Assembly (NCBI GenBank): GCA_023391895.1
Contig: JAEWAC010000183.1
Location: 1 to 38,208 of the forward strand
Length of the DNA: 38,208 nt
Reading direction: 5' to 3'
Origin: Bacteroidota bacterium
Lineage (GTDB): Bacteria > Bacteroidota > Bacteroidia > Chitinophagales > Chitinophagaceae
The notes under the pieces are model-generated. The model did not search any database, was not told the DNA's origin, and saw only the letters and a list, made by a program, of their open reading frames with translations. Shown one piece after another: positions 14,444-22,672 of this stretch. Position 1 is the stretch's first letter, and each line of letters begins with the position of its first letter. Both the position numbers and the translations under genes were made by a program.

Positions 14444-15619
14444 TTATTTGGTATTGGCCCGGAACACCCGCACAAAATTTTCACCTAATATTTTACGGAT
14501 GTCTTTTTTACTATAGCCGCGCTGCAGCAGGGCCTGGGTGATGTTGGGAAAATGCGTTACATCGTCCAGCTGGCATGGGGCGGATTCAATACCGTCAAAG
14601 TCGGAGCCCAGGCCCACGTGGTCCACACCAATGAGCTTTACCACATAATCCAGGTGGTCCAGCAGGAGCGAAAGCGGTGGCCTCAGGCTGGCTACTTCCT
14701 GTGCATAATTTTCAGACAGCCATTGGTCCTTATCAAAAGCTGCTCCCTGCACCGCTTTCAGCGAATCCAATTCCTTAGCATGGGTTTTTAAAAGACTTTC
14801 TTTCCGCTGCTGGTAGGTGCTGTCCAGAAAGCCGGAATAAAAGTTCAGGTGAATCACACCGCCGCTTTTACCAACCGCTTTGATCTGCTCGTCTTTGAGG
14901 TTGCGGGGATGGGGGCATAGACTGTAAACACAACTATGGGAAATTAAAACTGGTTTGGTAGAAGCGTTAATGGCATCCCAAAAGGTTTGCTCGCCCACAT
15001 GGCTCAGGTCTACCATCACGCCCAGCTGGTTCATGCGCTGTACCATCTGGCGGCCGAGGTCCGTGAGGCCTTTGGTGCCGTTGGGCGTGGTGCCTTCGGT
15101 TTCGTCTTTGGCCGAGGTGGCCCAACTGGTGGAGTTGTTCCAGGTAAGGGTAATGTAGCGTACGCCGCGGTGGTGCAGGCTGTCTATATAATCTATATGA
15201 TCTTCCAGCATGTGGCCGCCTTCCATGCCCATCATGGTGCCCAGTTTTTTTTGTTTTACCGCCTGCCGCAGCTGTTTGGAATTGGTCACCAGCATCATCT
15301 GGTCTTTATTGCGGGCCGCAAGGGCGTAGAGCGAATCAATCTGCCGGTTGGCATAGCGAAAGCCGGTGCCCTTTCCATACTTTTCATCGCTCCAGATGGA
15401 AAATACCTGCACGTCTACTCCGCCCTGCCGGAATCGGGCCAGGTCAGAATGGGTTTTTCCACTCAGGTCGTGGTCCAGGTTGTGGCCTTGCATGACAGCG
15501 ATCAGCACGTCGTTGTGCGTATCTACTACTAATGCCTTTTGGTGCAGCTTTTTATACGATTGCGCAAAAGACGGAACAGACAGCAGGAGTAAAAAGGGCA
15601 GGTACCAGTTTTTGAACAT
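14444..15619 (-). CDS. Membrane dipeptidase (renal dipeptidase), peptidase family M19
   Basis: 391 residues with start at 15619 (MFKNWYLPFLLLLSVPSFAQ), a signal peptide. The binuclear zinc ligands are all present: H35 and D37 in VVDTHNDV, E133 in MGMEGGH, H207 in DLSHVGE, H228 in LISHSC, and the catalytic-site aspartate in 'GLGSDFDG'. Members hydrolyse dipeptides, including some with D-residues, so a periplasmic or surface role in dipeptide use fits. A ~50-residue stretch around 'DSTYQQRKESLLKTHAKELD' is helical and includes a 19-bp copy of the repeat word (14779-14797). Five codons upstream an alternative ATG exists, but it would precede the signal. Confidence 0.93.
   Translation of the reverse strand: MFKNWYLPFLLLLSVPSFAQSYKKLHQKALVVDTHNDVLIAVMQGHNLDHDLSGKTHSDLARFRQGGVDVQVFSIWSDEKYGKGTGFRYANRQIDSLYALAARNKDQMMLVTNSKQLRQAVKQKKLGTMMGMEGGHMLEDHIDYIDSLHHRGVRYITLTWNNSTSWATSAKDETEGTTPNGTKGLTDLGRQMVQRMNQLGVMVDLSHVGEQTFWDAINASTKPVLISHSCVYSLCPHPRNLKDEQIKAVGKSGGVIHLNFYSGFLDSTYQQRKESLLKTHAKELDSLKAVQGAAFDKDQWLSENYAQEVASLRPPLSLLLDHLDYVVKLIGVDHVGLGSDFDGIESAPCQLDDVTHFPNITQALLQRGYSKKDIRKILGENFVRVFRANTK
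14779..14797 (+). repeat. Repeat-word copy inside the M19 dipeptidase gene
   Basis: CATGGGTTTTTAAAAGACT, antisense to codons for SLLKTHA. It may be chance in an A/T-rich helix-coding stretch, but it fits the family closely. Confidence 0.4.
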
Positions 15620-15670
15620 GCCTGAAAGATACAATGCAGCCCGAAAACAGGCGGGAGAAATCAGCAGCCT

Positions 15671-16402
15671 TTAAAAAGCGGCCTTGCTGCTTTTATACTG
15701 CTCGAAGGCTTTTTTGATGTACTCCTGAAACTCGTACTCGCGGGTGTAGAGGGCAAACTCGTACGAAGGCCGGTACAGCACCATAAAGCGCACCAGTTCG
15801 TCGCCTTCCAGGCCGGTCAGCCGCCGCACCAGGGCCTTGCTAAAGCGGTGGTCCACGTATTTGTCCTGCTCCTGCTGCAGCAGGCGCTCCTGAAACTTCG
15901 TCATCGAGCGGTTTTTGCGGAACTGGAACAGGCGAATCACTTCGTTGATGTCAATACCGGCGCCGTTGGGCCCGATGGAGGTCATGCTTTCCAGGTTGGG
16001 TCTTCTAAAGTCAAAGGCTTTTTTATAATCCTGGCGGTTCTGCAGCGAGTCGAGCCGGTAGTTGCGCGGCCGGATCTTTACTTCGGCCAGCACCGGTATG
16101 TTTACCTTCAGGGCAATGTCAAACTGGTTGGGGTCGGGCATTTGCCGCACCGGGAACTTGACGGTAGGCTTGCCCAGGTAAGAAAACCAGATGGAATCTT
16201 TTTCGCTCACCTCCAGCCGGTAAAAACCATCGCTGTTGGTAATGGTGCCCTGGCCGCTGGTGCTCATTACGCTCACCGCTTCCAGCGGGTAGGTGCGGGA
16301 GCTGTCCAGCACGTAGCCCTGCACCCTGTACTGTGCCTGCGCCTGCTGAAACGAAAAAAAGAAAGCAGCAATTAGGATGATATAAAGATGTACAGTCTTC
16401 AA
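15671..16402 (-). CDS. Secreted protein with CarboxypepD_reg-like domain
   Basis: 243 residues if started at the TTG at 16402, which gives a good signal peptide (LKTVHLYIILIAAFFFSFQQ then AQAQ). No ATG lies at a suitable place; the open frame further upstream runs through repeats and is not credible. Residues ~25-110 match the carboxypeptidase-regulatory-like beta sandwich found at the start of SusC-type receptors ('YRVQGYVLDSSRTYPLEAVS', 'GQGTITNSDGFYRLEV', 'DSIWFSYLGKPTVKFPV'). The rest is helical and charged, with 'FRKNRSMTKFQERLLQQEQD' and 'YEFQEYIKKAFEQYKSSKAA'. It is probably a periplasmic or envelope protein; its function is unknown. The TTG start is the main uncertainty. Confidence 0.78.
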   Translation of the reverse strand: MKTVHLYIILIAAFFFSFQQAQAQYRVQGYVLDSSRTYPLEAVSVMSTSGQGTITNSDGFYRLEVSEKDSIWFSYLGKPTVKFPVRQMPDPNQFDIALKVNIPVLAEVKIRPRNYRLDSLQNRQDYKKAFDFRRPNLESMTSIGPNGAGIDINEVIRLFQFRKNRSMTKFQERLLQQEQDKYVDHRFSKALVRRLTGLEGDELVRFMVLYRPSYEFALYTREYEFQEYIKKAFEQYKSSKAAF

Positions 16403-16805
16403 GTAAAGATTTGCAGCAAGTAACAAAACAAATTGCAAAAGCAATGGTAAAGAATCGGGTTCAATTGAAAAGTTCCCGAGTAGGATCACAGATTGCAAGG
16501 ATTTGATAAGGATTTCGCAGATTGAAGAGCCATATGGGTTTTTGAAAGACTTTCTTTTCGTCAACTGTCAACTATCATCCGTCAACTTTTATCAACAATC
16601 AACTTTCCATTATGGGTTTTTTCAAGAGTTGTAGGAAAATGCCATACAACATATTTAGAATGCACTGCCGGCCATTAACTCTTTCAAAACCCCACAAACA
16701 TTTACAAATCTGCGCAACCCCTCTAAAATCCGTGTAATCTGTGATCCAACTTGTGAACAGGTGAACTTGCGAACTCGGGAACTTTTCTTCGTCTTTCTAC
16801 CCCAA
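16403..16805. other. Gene-free, repeat-rich stretch
   Basis: About 400 bp between two minus-strand genes. Most of it is the composite inverted-repeat element at 16468-16786. The piece 16403-16467 must hold the leader of the CarboxypepD_reg-like gene. Confidence 0.65.
16468..16786. repeat. Composite element with 14-bp terminal inverted repeats
   Basis: The ends AAAAGTTCCCGAGT (16468-16481) and ACTCGGGAACTTTT (16773-16786) are perfect inverted repeats. Moving inwards, each arm carries an ATCACAGATT module (16485-16523 forward; 16707-16747 reverse) and then a TATGGG...TTTTGAAAGA word (16533-16552 forward; 16677-16694 reverse). The centre has GTCAAC words (16560-16608) and another forward word (16611-16630). 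No target-site duplication is visible outside the ends and there is no gene inside. Confidence 0.65.
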
Positions 16806-17396
16806 CTAGTTTTCTTTCAGCAGCTTTTCAATGACCTGCGGGTAATAGCGGTGCTCCAGCTGCTGTACTTTCTGGCTGATGGTATGAATGTCGTCCGAAC
16901 TTTCCAGCGGGCAGGAGGTTTGAAAAATAATGTCGCCGTTGTCGTAATGCTCATCTACGTAATGAATGGTAATACCGCTTTCCAGTTCGCGGGCGTCTTT
17001 TACGGCCTGGTGTACAAACTGGCCATACATACCCTTGCCGCCGTACTTGGGCAACAGGGCCGGATGAATGTTGATGATCTTGCGGGGAAAAGCGTTAATT
17101 AAAGTTTGAGGCACTTTCCATAAAAAACCCGCCAGCACAACCAGGTCGATGCCGGCTGCTTGCAGTTGCGGTACATAACCATCGCCCCTAAAAAAGGTTT
17201 CTTTTTCAATAACGAGGGTCGGAATATTTTCTGCTGCTGCTATCTGGAGCACACCGGCCTGGGGTTTATTGCTCACTACCAGGGCCACCCGTGCTAGCGA
17301 TGAGTTTTTAAAATATTGGATGATCTGCCGGGCGTTGCTGCCGGTGCCGGAAGCAAATACTGCAAGTTTATGGTCTGGGTTGGATAAATGATTCAT
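16806..17396 (-). CDS. purN: Phosphoribosylglycinamide formyltransferase PurN
   Basis: 196 residues; transfers a formyl group from 10-formyltetrahydrofolate to GAR in purine synthesis, in the cytoplasm. Start at 17396 (MNHLSNPDHKLAVFASGTGS); the upstream in-frame sequence is not family-like. The phosphate loop is 'FASGTGSNARQI'. The catalytic residues are N109 and H111 ('INIHPALLPKYGGKGMYG') and D152 ('HYVDEHYDNGDIIFQ'). All are in canonical places, and the length is normal. It stands alone, with a 500-bp divergent region shared with the ACIII operon upstream. Confidence 0.95.
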   Translation of the reverse strand: MNHLSNPDHKLAVFASGTGSNARQIIQYFKNSSLARVALVVSNKPQAGVLQIAAAENIPTLVIEKETFFRGDGYVPQLQAAGIDLVVLAGFLWKVPQTLINAFPRKIINIHPALLPKYGGKGMYGQFVHQAVKDARELESGITIHYVDEHYDNGDIIFQTSCPLESSDDIHTISQKVQQLEHRYYPQVIEKLLKEN

Positions 17397-17864
17397 AGTT
17401 TTGTAATACTGTTTGGCCTTAGCCTTAAAAGCAAACTTCTTTATTATATAATAACAGGCAATAGCAAGGGTACAAATAAAAGCATAATCTGCCACAGCAA
17501 ACAGGAAGCACCCTTTGAAAATTTAGCCAGCTGCTGTAGTTGAAAATAATGAATGCCGGACAAAAATGCCATATGGGTTTTTAAAGAACTGAATGGAAAA
17601 GGTATGGGTATGTGAAAAAAGTGATAGGCAATTGCACTTAGTTGAAGCGACACGTAATGTTCCGGATGAGGGGTTCAACAAAAGAAAAAGGTAGGAGCAG
17701 CTGCATGAGGTTTTGCACATTTTCACAAGCTGTGGAACAGGTTGACGAACATATGACAATAATTTTGGCAGTAAGAAAAAAAAGGATGAAAACGGGCTGA
17801 AACGCAGTCTGGTAGCGGATTAAAAAAATTTTAAGAAGCGTGTCCTTTTGTAAAAATCCTGTCA
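17397..17864. other. Divergent upstream region of purN and the ACIII operon
   Basis: About 470 bp with no convincing gene. It contains a TATGGGTTTTTAAAGAACT word at 17572-17590. Short minus-strand frames here end in hydrophobic runs, but they start within that word and lack coding character. The purN leader lies at the left end and the act promoter at the right. Otherwise I see only A/T-rich sequence. Confidence 0.5.
17572..17590 (+). repeat. Copy of the TATGGGTTTTTGAAAGA word
   Basis: TATGGGTTTTTAAAGAACT, differing from the core by the GA-to-A change also seen at 14393-14412. Confidence 0.6.
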
Positions 17865-17872
17865 TATTTTTG
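17865..17872 (+). promoter_or_regulatory. Candidate -7 box of the ACIII-oxidase operon
   Basis: TATTTTTG is a full match to the Bacteroidota -7 consensus TAnnTTTG. A TTTTG lies upstream at 17846-17850 but only 14 bp away, shorter than usual for the -33 element. A start about 7 bases downstream would give a ~40-base leader before the actA ATG at 17918. Confidence 0.45.
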
Positions 17873-17917
17873 CACCCGATTCAGGAAATTTTCCACAATT
17901 TTAGATCCATAGTATCT

Positions 17918-19186
17918 ATGATTTTTTTCAAATCTTTTGCTCAGAAATTTACACTGCTCGGGCTTCTACTCATTCTAAGCTTTTCTAACATAAATGCTCA
18001 GGACGGGAAAGCCATATTCCAGCAACACTGTCAATCATGTCACGCGCTTGATAAAAACCTGACCGGTCCGGCCTTGCGGAATTTTAGTTCCCGGGGTCCA
18101 TGGGGTGACAAGCAGAATATCTATGACTGGATTCATAACCCGGCGAAATTTATGGCCAATGACCAGTATACGCAGGGTTTGAAGGCGCAGTATGGTGTGA
18201 TCATGCAGGCTTTTCCGGATTTAACCACGGAACAGATTGATGCGATTGTAGAGTATACCAATTCAGCTCCGGCGCCGGGTGCGGCTATGGGTGGCGCTGC
18301 CAGCCAGCCACATGCTGCAGGCGAGGGCGAGTCCAATCGCAGTGCCCTTATCTTCGGTGTTATCTCCATCATTCTGGCGCTCATTGCCCTGATCCTGATG
18401 CAGGTAAACAGCAACCTGAAAAAGCTGTCCGATGACAAAGAGGGTATCCAGCGTCCTGATCCGGTGCCCTTCTACCGCAATAAAATTTACATTGCCTTAT
18501 TTGCTATCATCTTCTTTATAATAGGTGGTTACCTGGTGGGTAAAGGTGCTATTGGCCTGGGTCGTCAGCAGGGTTATAAGCCGTCGCAGCCTATTTATTA
18601 TTCCCATAAGGTACACGCCGGCATTAACCAGATCAACTGTTTGTACTGTCACGGCAGTGCCTGGGAAAGCAAACATGCCGCTATTCCTTCCATCAACGTA
18701 TGTATGAACTGTCACAAGGCCATTTCTACTTACGAAAAAGGGCCGAAGCTGTACGATGAGGATGGAAACGAGATTAACGGTACCGCGGAGATCCAGAAGC
18801 TGTACGACTATGCGGGTTATACTCCGGGTCAGCCCTGGGATGCTTCCAAAGCCAAACCCATCGAGTGGATCAAAATTCACAACCTGCCTGACCACGTTTA
18901 CTTTAACCACGCCCAGCACGTACATGCCGGTAAAGTGGCTTGCCAGTCCTGCCACGGCAACGTTCAGGAAATGGATAAGGTAGAGCAGGTAGCAGAGCTG
19001 AGCATGGGCTGGTGTGTAAACTGTCACCGGGAAACAAAAGTTGACTTTTTTAATAAAGCGGACAGCACCGGGAATAAATTCTACAGCATTTACGAGAAGT
19101 TTCACAATGACCTGAGTGCAGGCAAGATGAACGATGTAACCGTAGAAACCATTGGCGGTCTGGAGTGTCAAAAGTGTCACTATTAA
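17918..19186 (+). CDS. actA: ACIII multiheme cytochrome c subunit ActA
   Basis: 422 residues. The ATG at 17918 gives a signal peptide (FTLLGLLLILSFSNINAQ). An N-terminal class I cytochrome c domain carries CQSCH at 38-42. Two membrane helices follow (~145-170 'SALIFGVISIILALIALILM'; ~190-215 'IYIALFAIIFFIIGGYLVGK'). The C-terminal periplasmic domain has five more heme sites: CLYCH 241, CMNCH 262, CQSCH 342, CVNCH 366 and CQKCH 417 (last residues). Five match the family's pentaheme domain; the N-terminal sixth is extra to the minimal design. The subunit carries electrons from the ActB iron-sulfur clusters or quinol site towards the oxidase. It is first in the operon. Confidence 0.93.
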   Translation: MIFFKSFAQKFTLLGLLLILSFSNINAQDGKAIFQQHCQSCHALDKNLTGPALRNFSSRGPWGDKQNIYDWIHNPAKFMANDQYTQGLKAQYGVIMQAFPDLTTEQIDAIVEYTNSAPAPGAAMGGAASQPHAAGEGESNRSALIFGVISIILALIALILMQVNSNLKKLSDDKEGIQRPDPVPFYRNKIYIALFAIIFFIIGGYLVGKGAIGLGRQQGYKPSQPIYYSHKVHAGINQINCLYCHGSAWESKHAAIPSINVCMNCHKAISTYEKGPKLYDEDGNEINGTAEIQKLYDYAGYTPGQPWDASKAKPIEWIKIHNLPDHVYFNHAQHVHAGKVACQSCHGNVQEMDKVEQVAELSMGWCVNCHRETKVDFFNKADSTGNKFYSIYEKFHNDLSAGKMNDVTVETIGGLECQKCHY

Positions 19187-19248
19187 TAAATTACTGCTTT
19201 AGAGAAAGTAGAAGAATAACCTAAACTCTCATTTTTTATAAAATAAAA

Positions 19249-22200
19249 ATGTCCGCCTCAGGTGGATCGGGTAATATGGAAAAAAAGTATTGGCAAAGTT
19301 TCGCTGAGCTGAATGATAAAGAACGTCTTCAAAAGCTGACGAAAGATGAATTCCAGGAGGAGTTGCCTTTTGAAGATATCGATGGTAAAGGATTATTGGA
19401 TTCTAAAACGCCGCGTCGCGATTTCTTAAAATATTTAGGTTTCAGTACCGCTGCGGCTACCATAGCCAGCTGTCAGGTACCGGTAAGAAAGGCCATCCCT
19501 TATGTAAACCGTCCGGAAAACGTAACGCCTGGTATCTCCAAGTATTACGCCACCACTTTTGTAAGTGATGTGGATGTACTGCCGGTAGTGGCCACCGTAA
19601 GAGAAGGCCGTCCTATTAAGATTGAAGGAAACGGTTTGTGCTCCTATACTAAAGGCGGTACGTCGCCCAGAGCGCAGGCTTCTGTTTTGGATTTATACGA
19701 TACCTACCGTTTGCGTCATCCCCAGCAAAGGGCCGCAGATGGTAAATTCCAGGAAGTGCCTACGTACGACCAACTGGATCGCTCCATAACTACGGCTTTG
19801 ACCGGTTTAGGCGGTGCACCGGTGGTAGTATTGACCAATACCATCGTATCGCCCACTACCAAGCAGGCTATTGCCGATTTTCTGGGTCGTTTTCCGGGCA
19901 GCCGCCACGTACAGTACGATCCAATTTCGTACAGCGGTTTGCTGCTGGCCAACGAAGCTTCATTTGGCAGAAGAGCCATTCCATCCTACCGTTTTGACCG
20001 CGCCAGAACCATCGTGAGCTTAGATGCCGACTTTTTAGGTACATGGCTGAACCCGGTAGAGTTTGCCCGCGCTTACTCTTACGGCAGAAAAATTGATGAG
20101 CGTAACCCGCAAATGAACAAGCATTACCAGTTTGAAAGCTACCTGAGCTTGACTGGTTCCAATGCTGACGAACGTTATTCCCACAGGCCTTCTGATATCG
20201 GTACCATCGCCCTGGCTTTGTATGCTGCTTTGGGTGGTCAGGCTACCGCCAATATTTCCGATGCCAAACTGCGCGATGGGGTTTTGAAGGCTGCCAAAGA
20301 TCTGCAGGCTAACAGGGGTGCTGCTTTGGTGGTTTGCGGCAGTAATGATCCCAATGTACAAATGGTGGTCAATGCCATCAACAGCAGCATTGGTGCTAAC
20401 GGTACCACCATCGACTGGTCTTCTCCCATCAATACCAAACAAGGTATTGATAGCGATATGGTAGCATTGGTCAACCAAATGAATGCCGGACAAATTGGTG
20501 CTTTACTGATTTATGGTGCCAATCCTGCTTATGAATATTATGATGCACAGGCCTTTATCAATGGTTTGAAAAAGGTAAGACTGAGTGTTTCGTTCAATGA
20601 AAAAATGGATGAAACCACCGAGCTGTGTAACTACTCTGTGCCCGCTCACCACTATCTGGAAAGCTGGGGAGATGCCGAACCTAAAGCGGGTTATATTTCC
20701 TTTATCCAGCCGACTATTTATCCTTTATTCAAAACACGCCACTTCCAGACGTCTTTGTTAAAGTGGAGTGGTAACAATACAGAATACGAAAATTATTTCC
20801 GCCAGTACTGGACCGGCAAGTTAGGTGGCGAGCAGGCTTTTGATCGTGCTTTGCAGGATGGTGTTTTAGAAAATGCCACCGCTAAAAGTGTAGGTGCCTT
20901 GTTTGCACAGGCTGTTGGTGGTCATAACCTGGGCGATACCTCTAACCGCAGCAGTGATACGGTTAGATCAGCTCCTGCTACCGCACCGGTAACTACGACT
21001 ACTACAACGGGTGGAGCTGCAGCCTTTAACAGTGGCAGTGTGGCACAAGCGGTTTCTGCCCTTGGTGCTGCTAAAAAAGCCGGTAAAGATGAACTCGTTA
21101 TTTATCCAACCGTGGCCTTAGCTGCGGGTAAGCAGTCCGGTAATCCCTGGTTGCTGGAGTTGCCTGATCCGGTAACCCGTTCTACCTGGGGTAACTTTGC
21201 CATGATCTCTCTGGCCAAAGCCAATGAACTGGGCATTAAACTGGATAGCGATTACGAGTACTACATGGATAAGCCAGTGATTGAAATATCACTGAATGAA
21301 AATAAAAAGGTGCAACTGCCGGTATATGTCGTACCTGGCATGAATGCCAATACCATTGCCGTATCGGTAGGCTATGGCCGCAATGAAGCCTTTGGTAAAG
21401 CATCTTATGATATCGGGGAGAATGTTTATCCATTTGCCCGCTTTAATGGTACGACTATTGAAACATCCAACAATGTAACCGTATCTGAAAAAACAGTAGG
21501 CAAAAAGAAATTAGCACAGGTACAGATCCATAACTCATACGAAGGAAGAACAGAGGTTGTAAAAGAAACAACACTGGCTACTTTCATGAAATATCCAACC
21601 CGTTATACAGAGTTTCGTGATGAACTGGCCAAGGCCTATGCACCTAAAACGGGTGACTACCGTAAAGAATCTACTTTATATGGCGACCATGTACAGCCGG
21701 GACCCAAATGGGGTATGTCCATCGACATGAACAGCTGTATCGGTTGCGGTGCCTGTGTGGTGGCCTGTCATATTGAAAACAACGTTCCGGTAGTGGGTAA
21801 GAGTGAAGTACTTCGGTTCCATGACATGCACTGGTTGCGCATTGACCGCTACTTTGTAAGTGATGAAAAGAATCCGGATGACCTGAAAGCGGTGGTGTTC
21901 CAGCCCATGCTGTGCCAGCATTGCGATAACGCACCTTGCGAAAACGTATGTCCGGTAGCGGCTACCATGCACAATTCGGAAGGTATCAACCAGATGATCT
22001 ACAACCGTTGTATCGGTACCCGTTATTGCGCCAACAACTGTCCTTATAAAGTACGTCGTTTTAACTGGGCTGATTATACTGGTGCCGATTCTTTCCCCAA
22101 CAACCAGGATCAAAATGGTGTAGGTAAGCTTGACCCGGTAGTACACCAGATGAATGATGAGCTGAGCAGGATGGTACTTAACCCGGATGTTACAGTGCGT

Positions 22201-22575
22201 AGCCGTGGTGTAATGGAGAAATGTACTTTCTGTGTGCAGCGTACACAGGCCGGTAAGCTGAAAGCCAAACTGGAGGACAGACCTTTAGAACCCAATGAAG
22301 TACAGACTGCTTGTGCGCAGGCTTGTCCGACCAGTGCCATTGTGTTTGGTAATGTAAATGATAAGCAAAGCGAGGTGGCACAGATTCGTACCAATAACCC
22401 GGGCAGGCTGTTTTATGTGATTGAGCAACTGCATACTTTGCCGAATGTGAACTATCTGGCGAAAGTGAGAAATACAGATGAAATTGTATTTACCCTTGAA
22501 GGTGGTGCAGAGCATGCAGGACAAACCGAAGAGCCAGGTATTCCAGCAAGACAAGATGCAGAACCGGCACATTAA
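19249..22575 (+). CDS. actB: ACIII molybdopterin-like/iron-sulfur subunit ActB
   Basis: 1108 residues. A twin-arginine-type signal (TPRRDFLKYLGFST, R56 R57) ends in IASC with Cys75, suggesting Tat export and a lipid anchor. Residues ~80-770 resemble a molybdopterin oxidoreductase large subunit, which in this family carries no cofactor. Residues ~800-1060 are a ferredoxin-like module: CIGCGACVVAC (~829), CQHCDNAPCENVCP (~889), CIGTRYCANNCP (~922), CTFC (~992) and ACAQACP (~1021). These could bind four clusters. A low-complexity Thr/Ala linker (APVTTTTTTGGAA) lies at ~575-590. A second possible start is the ATG at 19276 (MEKKYWQ), which is closer to the family's usual beginning. It is 62 bp after actA. 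Confidence 0.94.
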   Translation: MSASGGSGNMEKKYWQSFAELNDKERLQKLTKDEFQEELPFEDIDGKGLLDSKTPRRDFLKYLGFSTAAATIASCQVPVRKAIPYVNRPENVTPGISKYYATTFVSDVDVLPVVATVREGRPIKIEGNGLCSYTKGGTSPRAQASVLDLYDTYRLRHPQQRAADGKFQEVPTYDQLDRSITTALTGLGGAPVVVLTNTIVSPTTKQAIADFLGRFPGSRHVQYDPISYSGLLLANEASFGRRAIPSYRFDRARTIVSLDADFLGTWLNPVEFARAYSYGRKIDERNPQMNKHYQFESYLSLTGSNADERYSHRPSDIGTIALALYAALGGQATANISDAKLRDGVLKAAKDLQANRGAALVVCGSNDPNVQMVVNAINSSIGANGTTIDWSSPINTKQGIDSDMVALVNQMNAGQIGALLIYGANPAYEYYDAQAFINGLKKVRLSVSFNEKMDETTELCNYSVPAHHYLESWGDAEPKAGYISFIQPTIYPLFKTRHFQTSLLKWSGNNTEYENYFRQYWTGKLGGEQAFDRALQDGVLENATAKSVGALFAQAVGGHNLGDTSNRSSDTVRSAPATAPVTTTTTTGGAAAFNSGSVAQAVSALGAAKKAGKDELVIYPTVALAAGKQSGNPWLLELPDPVTRSTWGNFAMISLAKANELGIKLDSDYEYYMDKPVIEISLNENKKVQLPVYVVPGMNANTIAVSVGYGRNEAFGKASYDIGENVYPFARFNGTTIETSNNVTVSEKTVGKKKLAQVQIHNSYEGRTEVVKETTLATFMKYPTRYTEFRDELAKAYAPKTGDYRKESTLYGDHVQPGPKWGMSIDMNSCIGCGACVVACHIENNVPVVGKSEVLRFHDMHWLRIDRYFVSDEKNPDDLKAVVFQPMLCQHCDNAPCENVCPVAATMHNSEGINQMIYNRCIGTRYCANNCPYKVRRFNWADYTGADSFPNNQDQNGVGKLDPVVHQMNDELSRMVLNPDVTVRSRGVMEKCTFCVQRTQAGKLKAKLEDRPLEPNEVQTACAQACPTSAIVFGNVNDKQSEVAQIRTNNPGRLFYVIEQLHTLPNVNYLAKVRNTDEIVFTLEGGAEHAGQTEEPGIPARQDAEPAH

Positions 22576-22624
22576 AAAAGGATAAGAACAAGAATCGTTG
22601 CTGAAAAGAAAATAAAAGACTTTA

Positions 22625-22672
22625 AAAATCATAGCTACAAGCTTCATGCTAAAGCTAAAAGCTAAAATCATA
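22625..22672 (+). repeat. AGC-word block flanked by 9-bp direct repeats
   Basis: AAAATCATA occurs at 22625-22633 and again at 22664-22672, ending on the first base of the actC start codon. Between them lies GCTACAAGCTTCATGCTAAA followed by GCTAAAAGCT, built of AGC/GCT words. It looks like a small insertion with a target duplication inside the operon. Confidence 0.5.

Noticed and set aside
16403..16564. N-terminal extension of the CarboxypepD_reg-like gene to an ATG at 16564
   Set aside because: It translates through the TATGGG word and the ATCACAGATT module and would bury the signal peptide; the TTG at 16402 is preferred.
17444..17572. 42-codon minus-strand frame with a hydrophobic end upstream of purN
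   Set aside because: It starts at the edge of a repeat word, lacks coding character and has no recognisable family.
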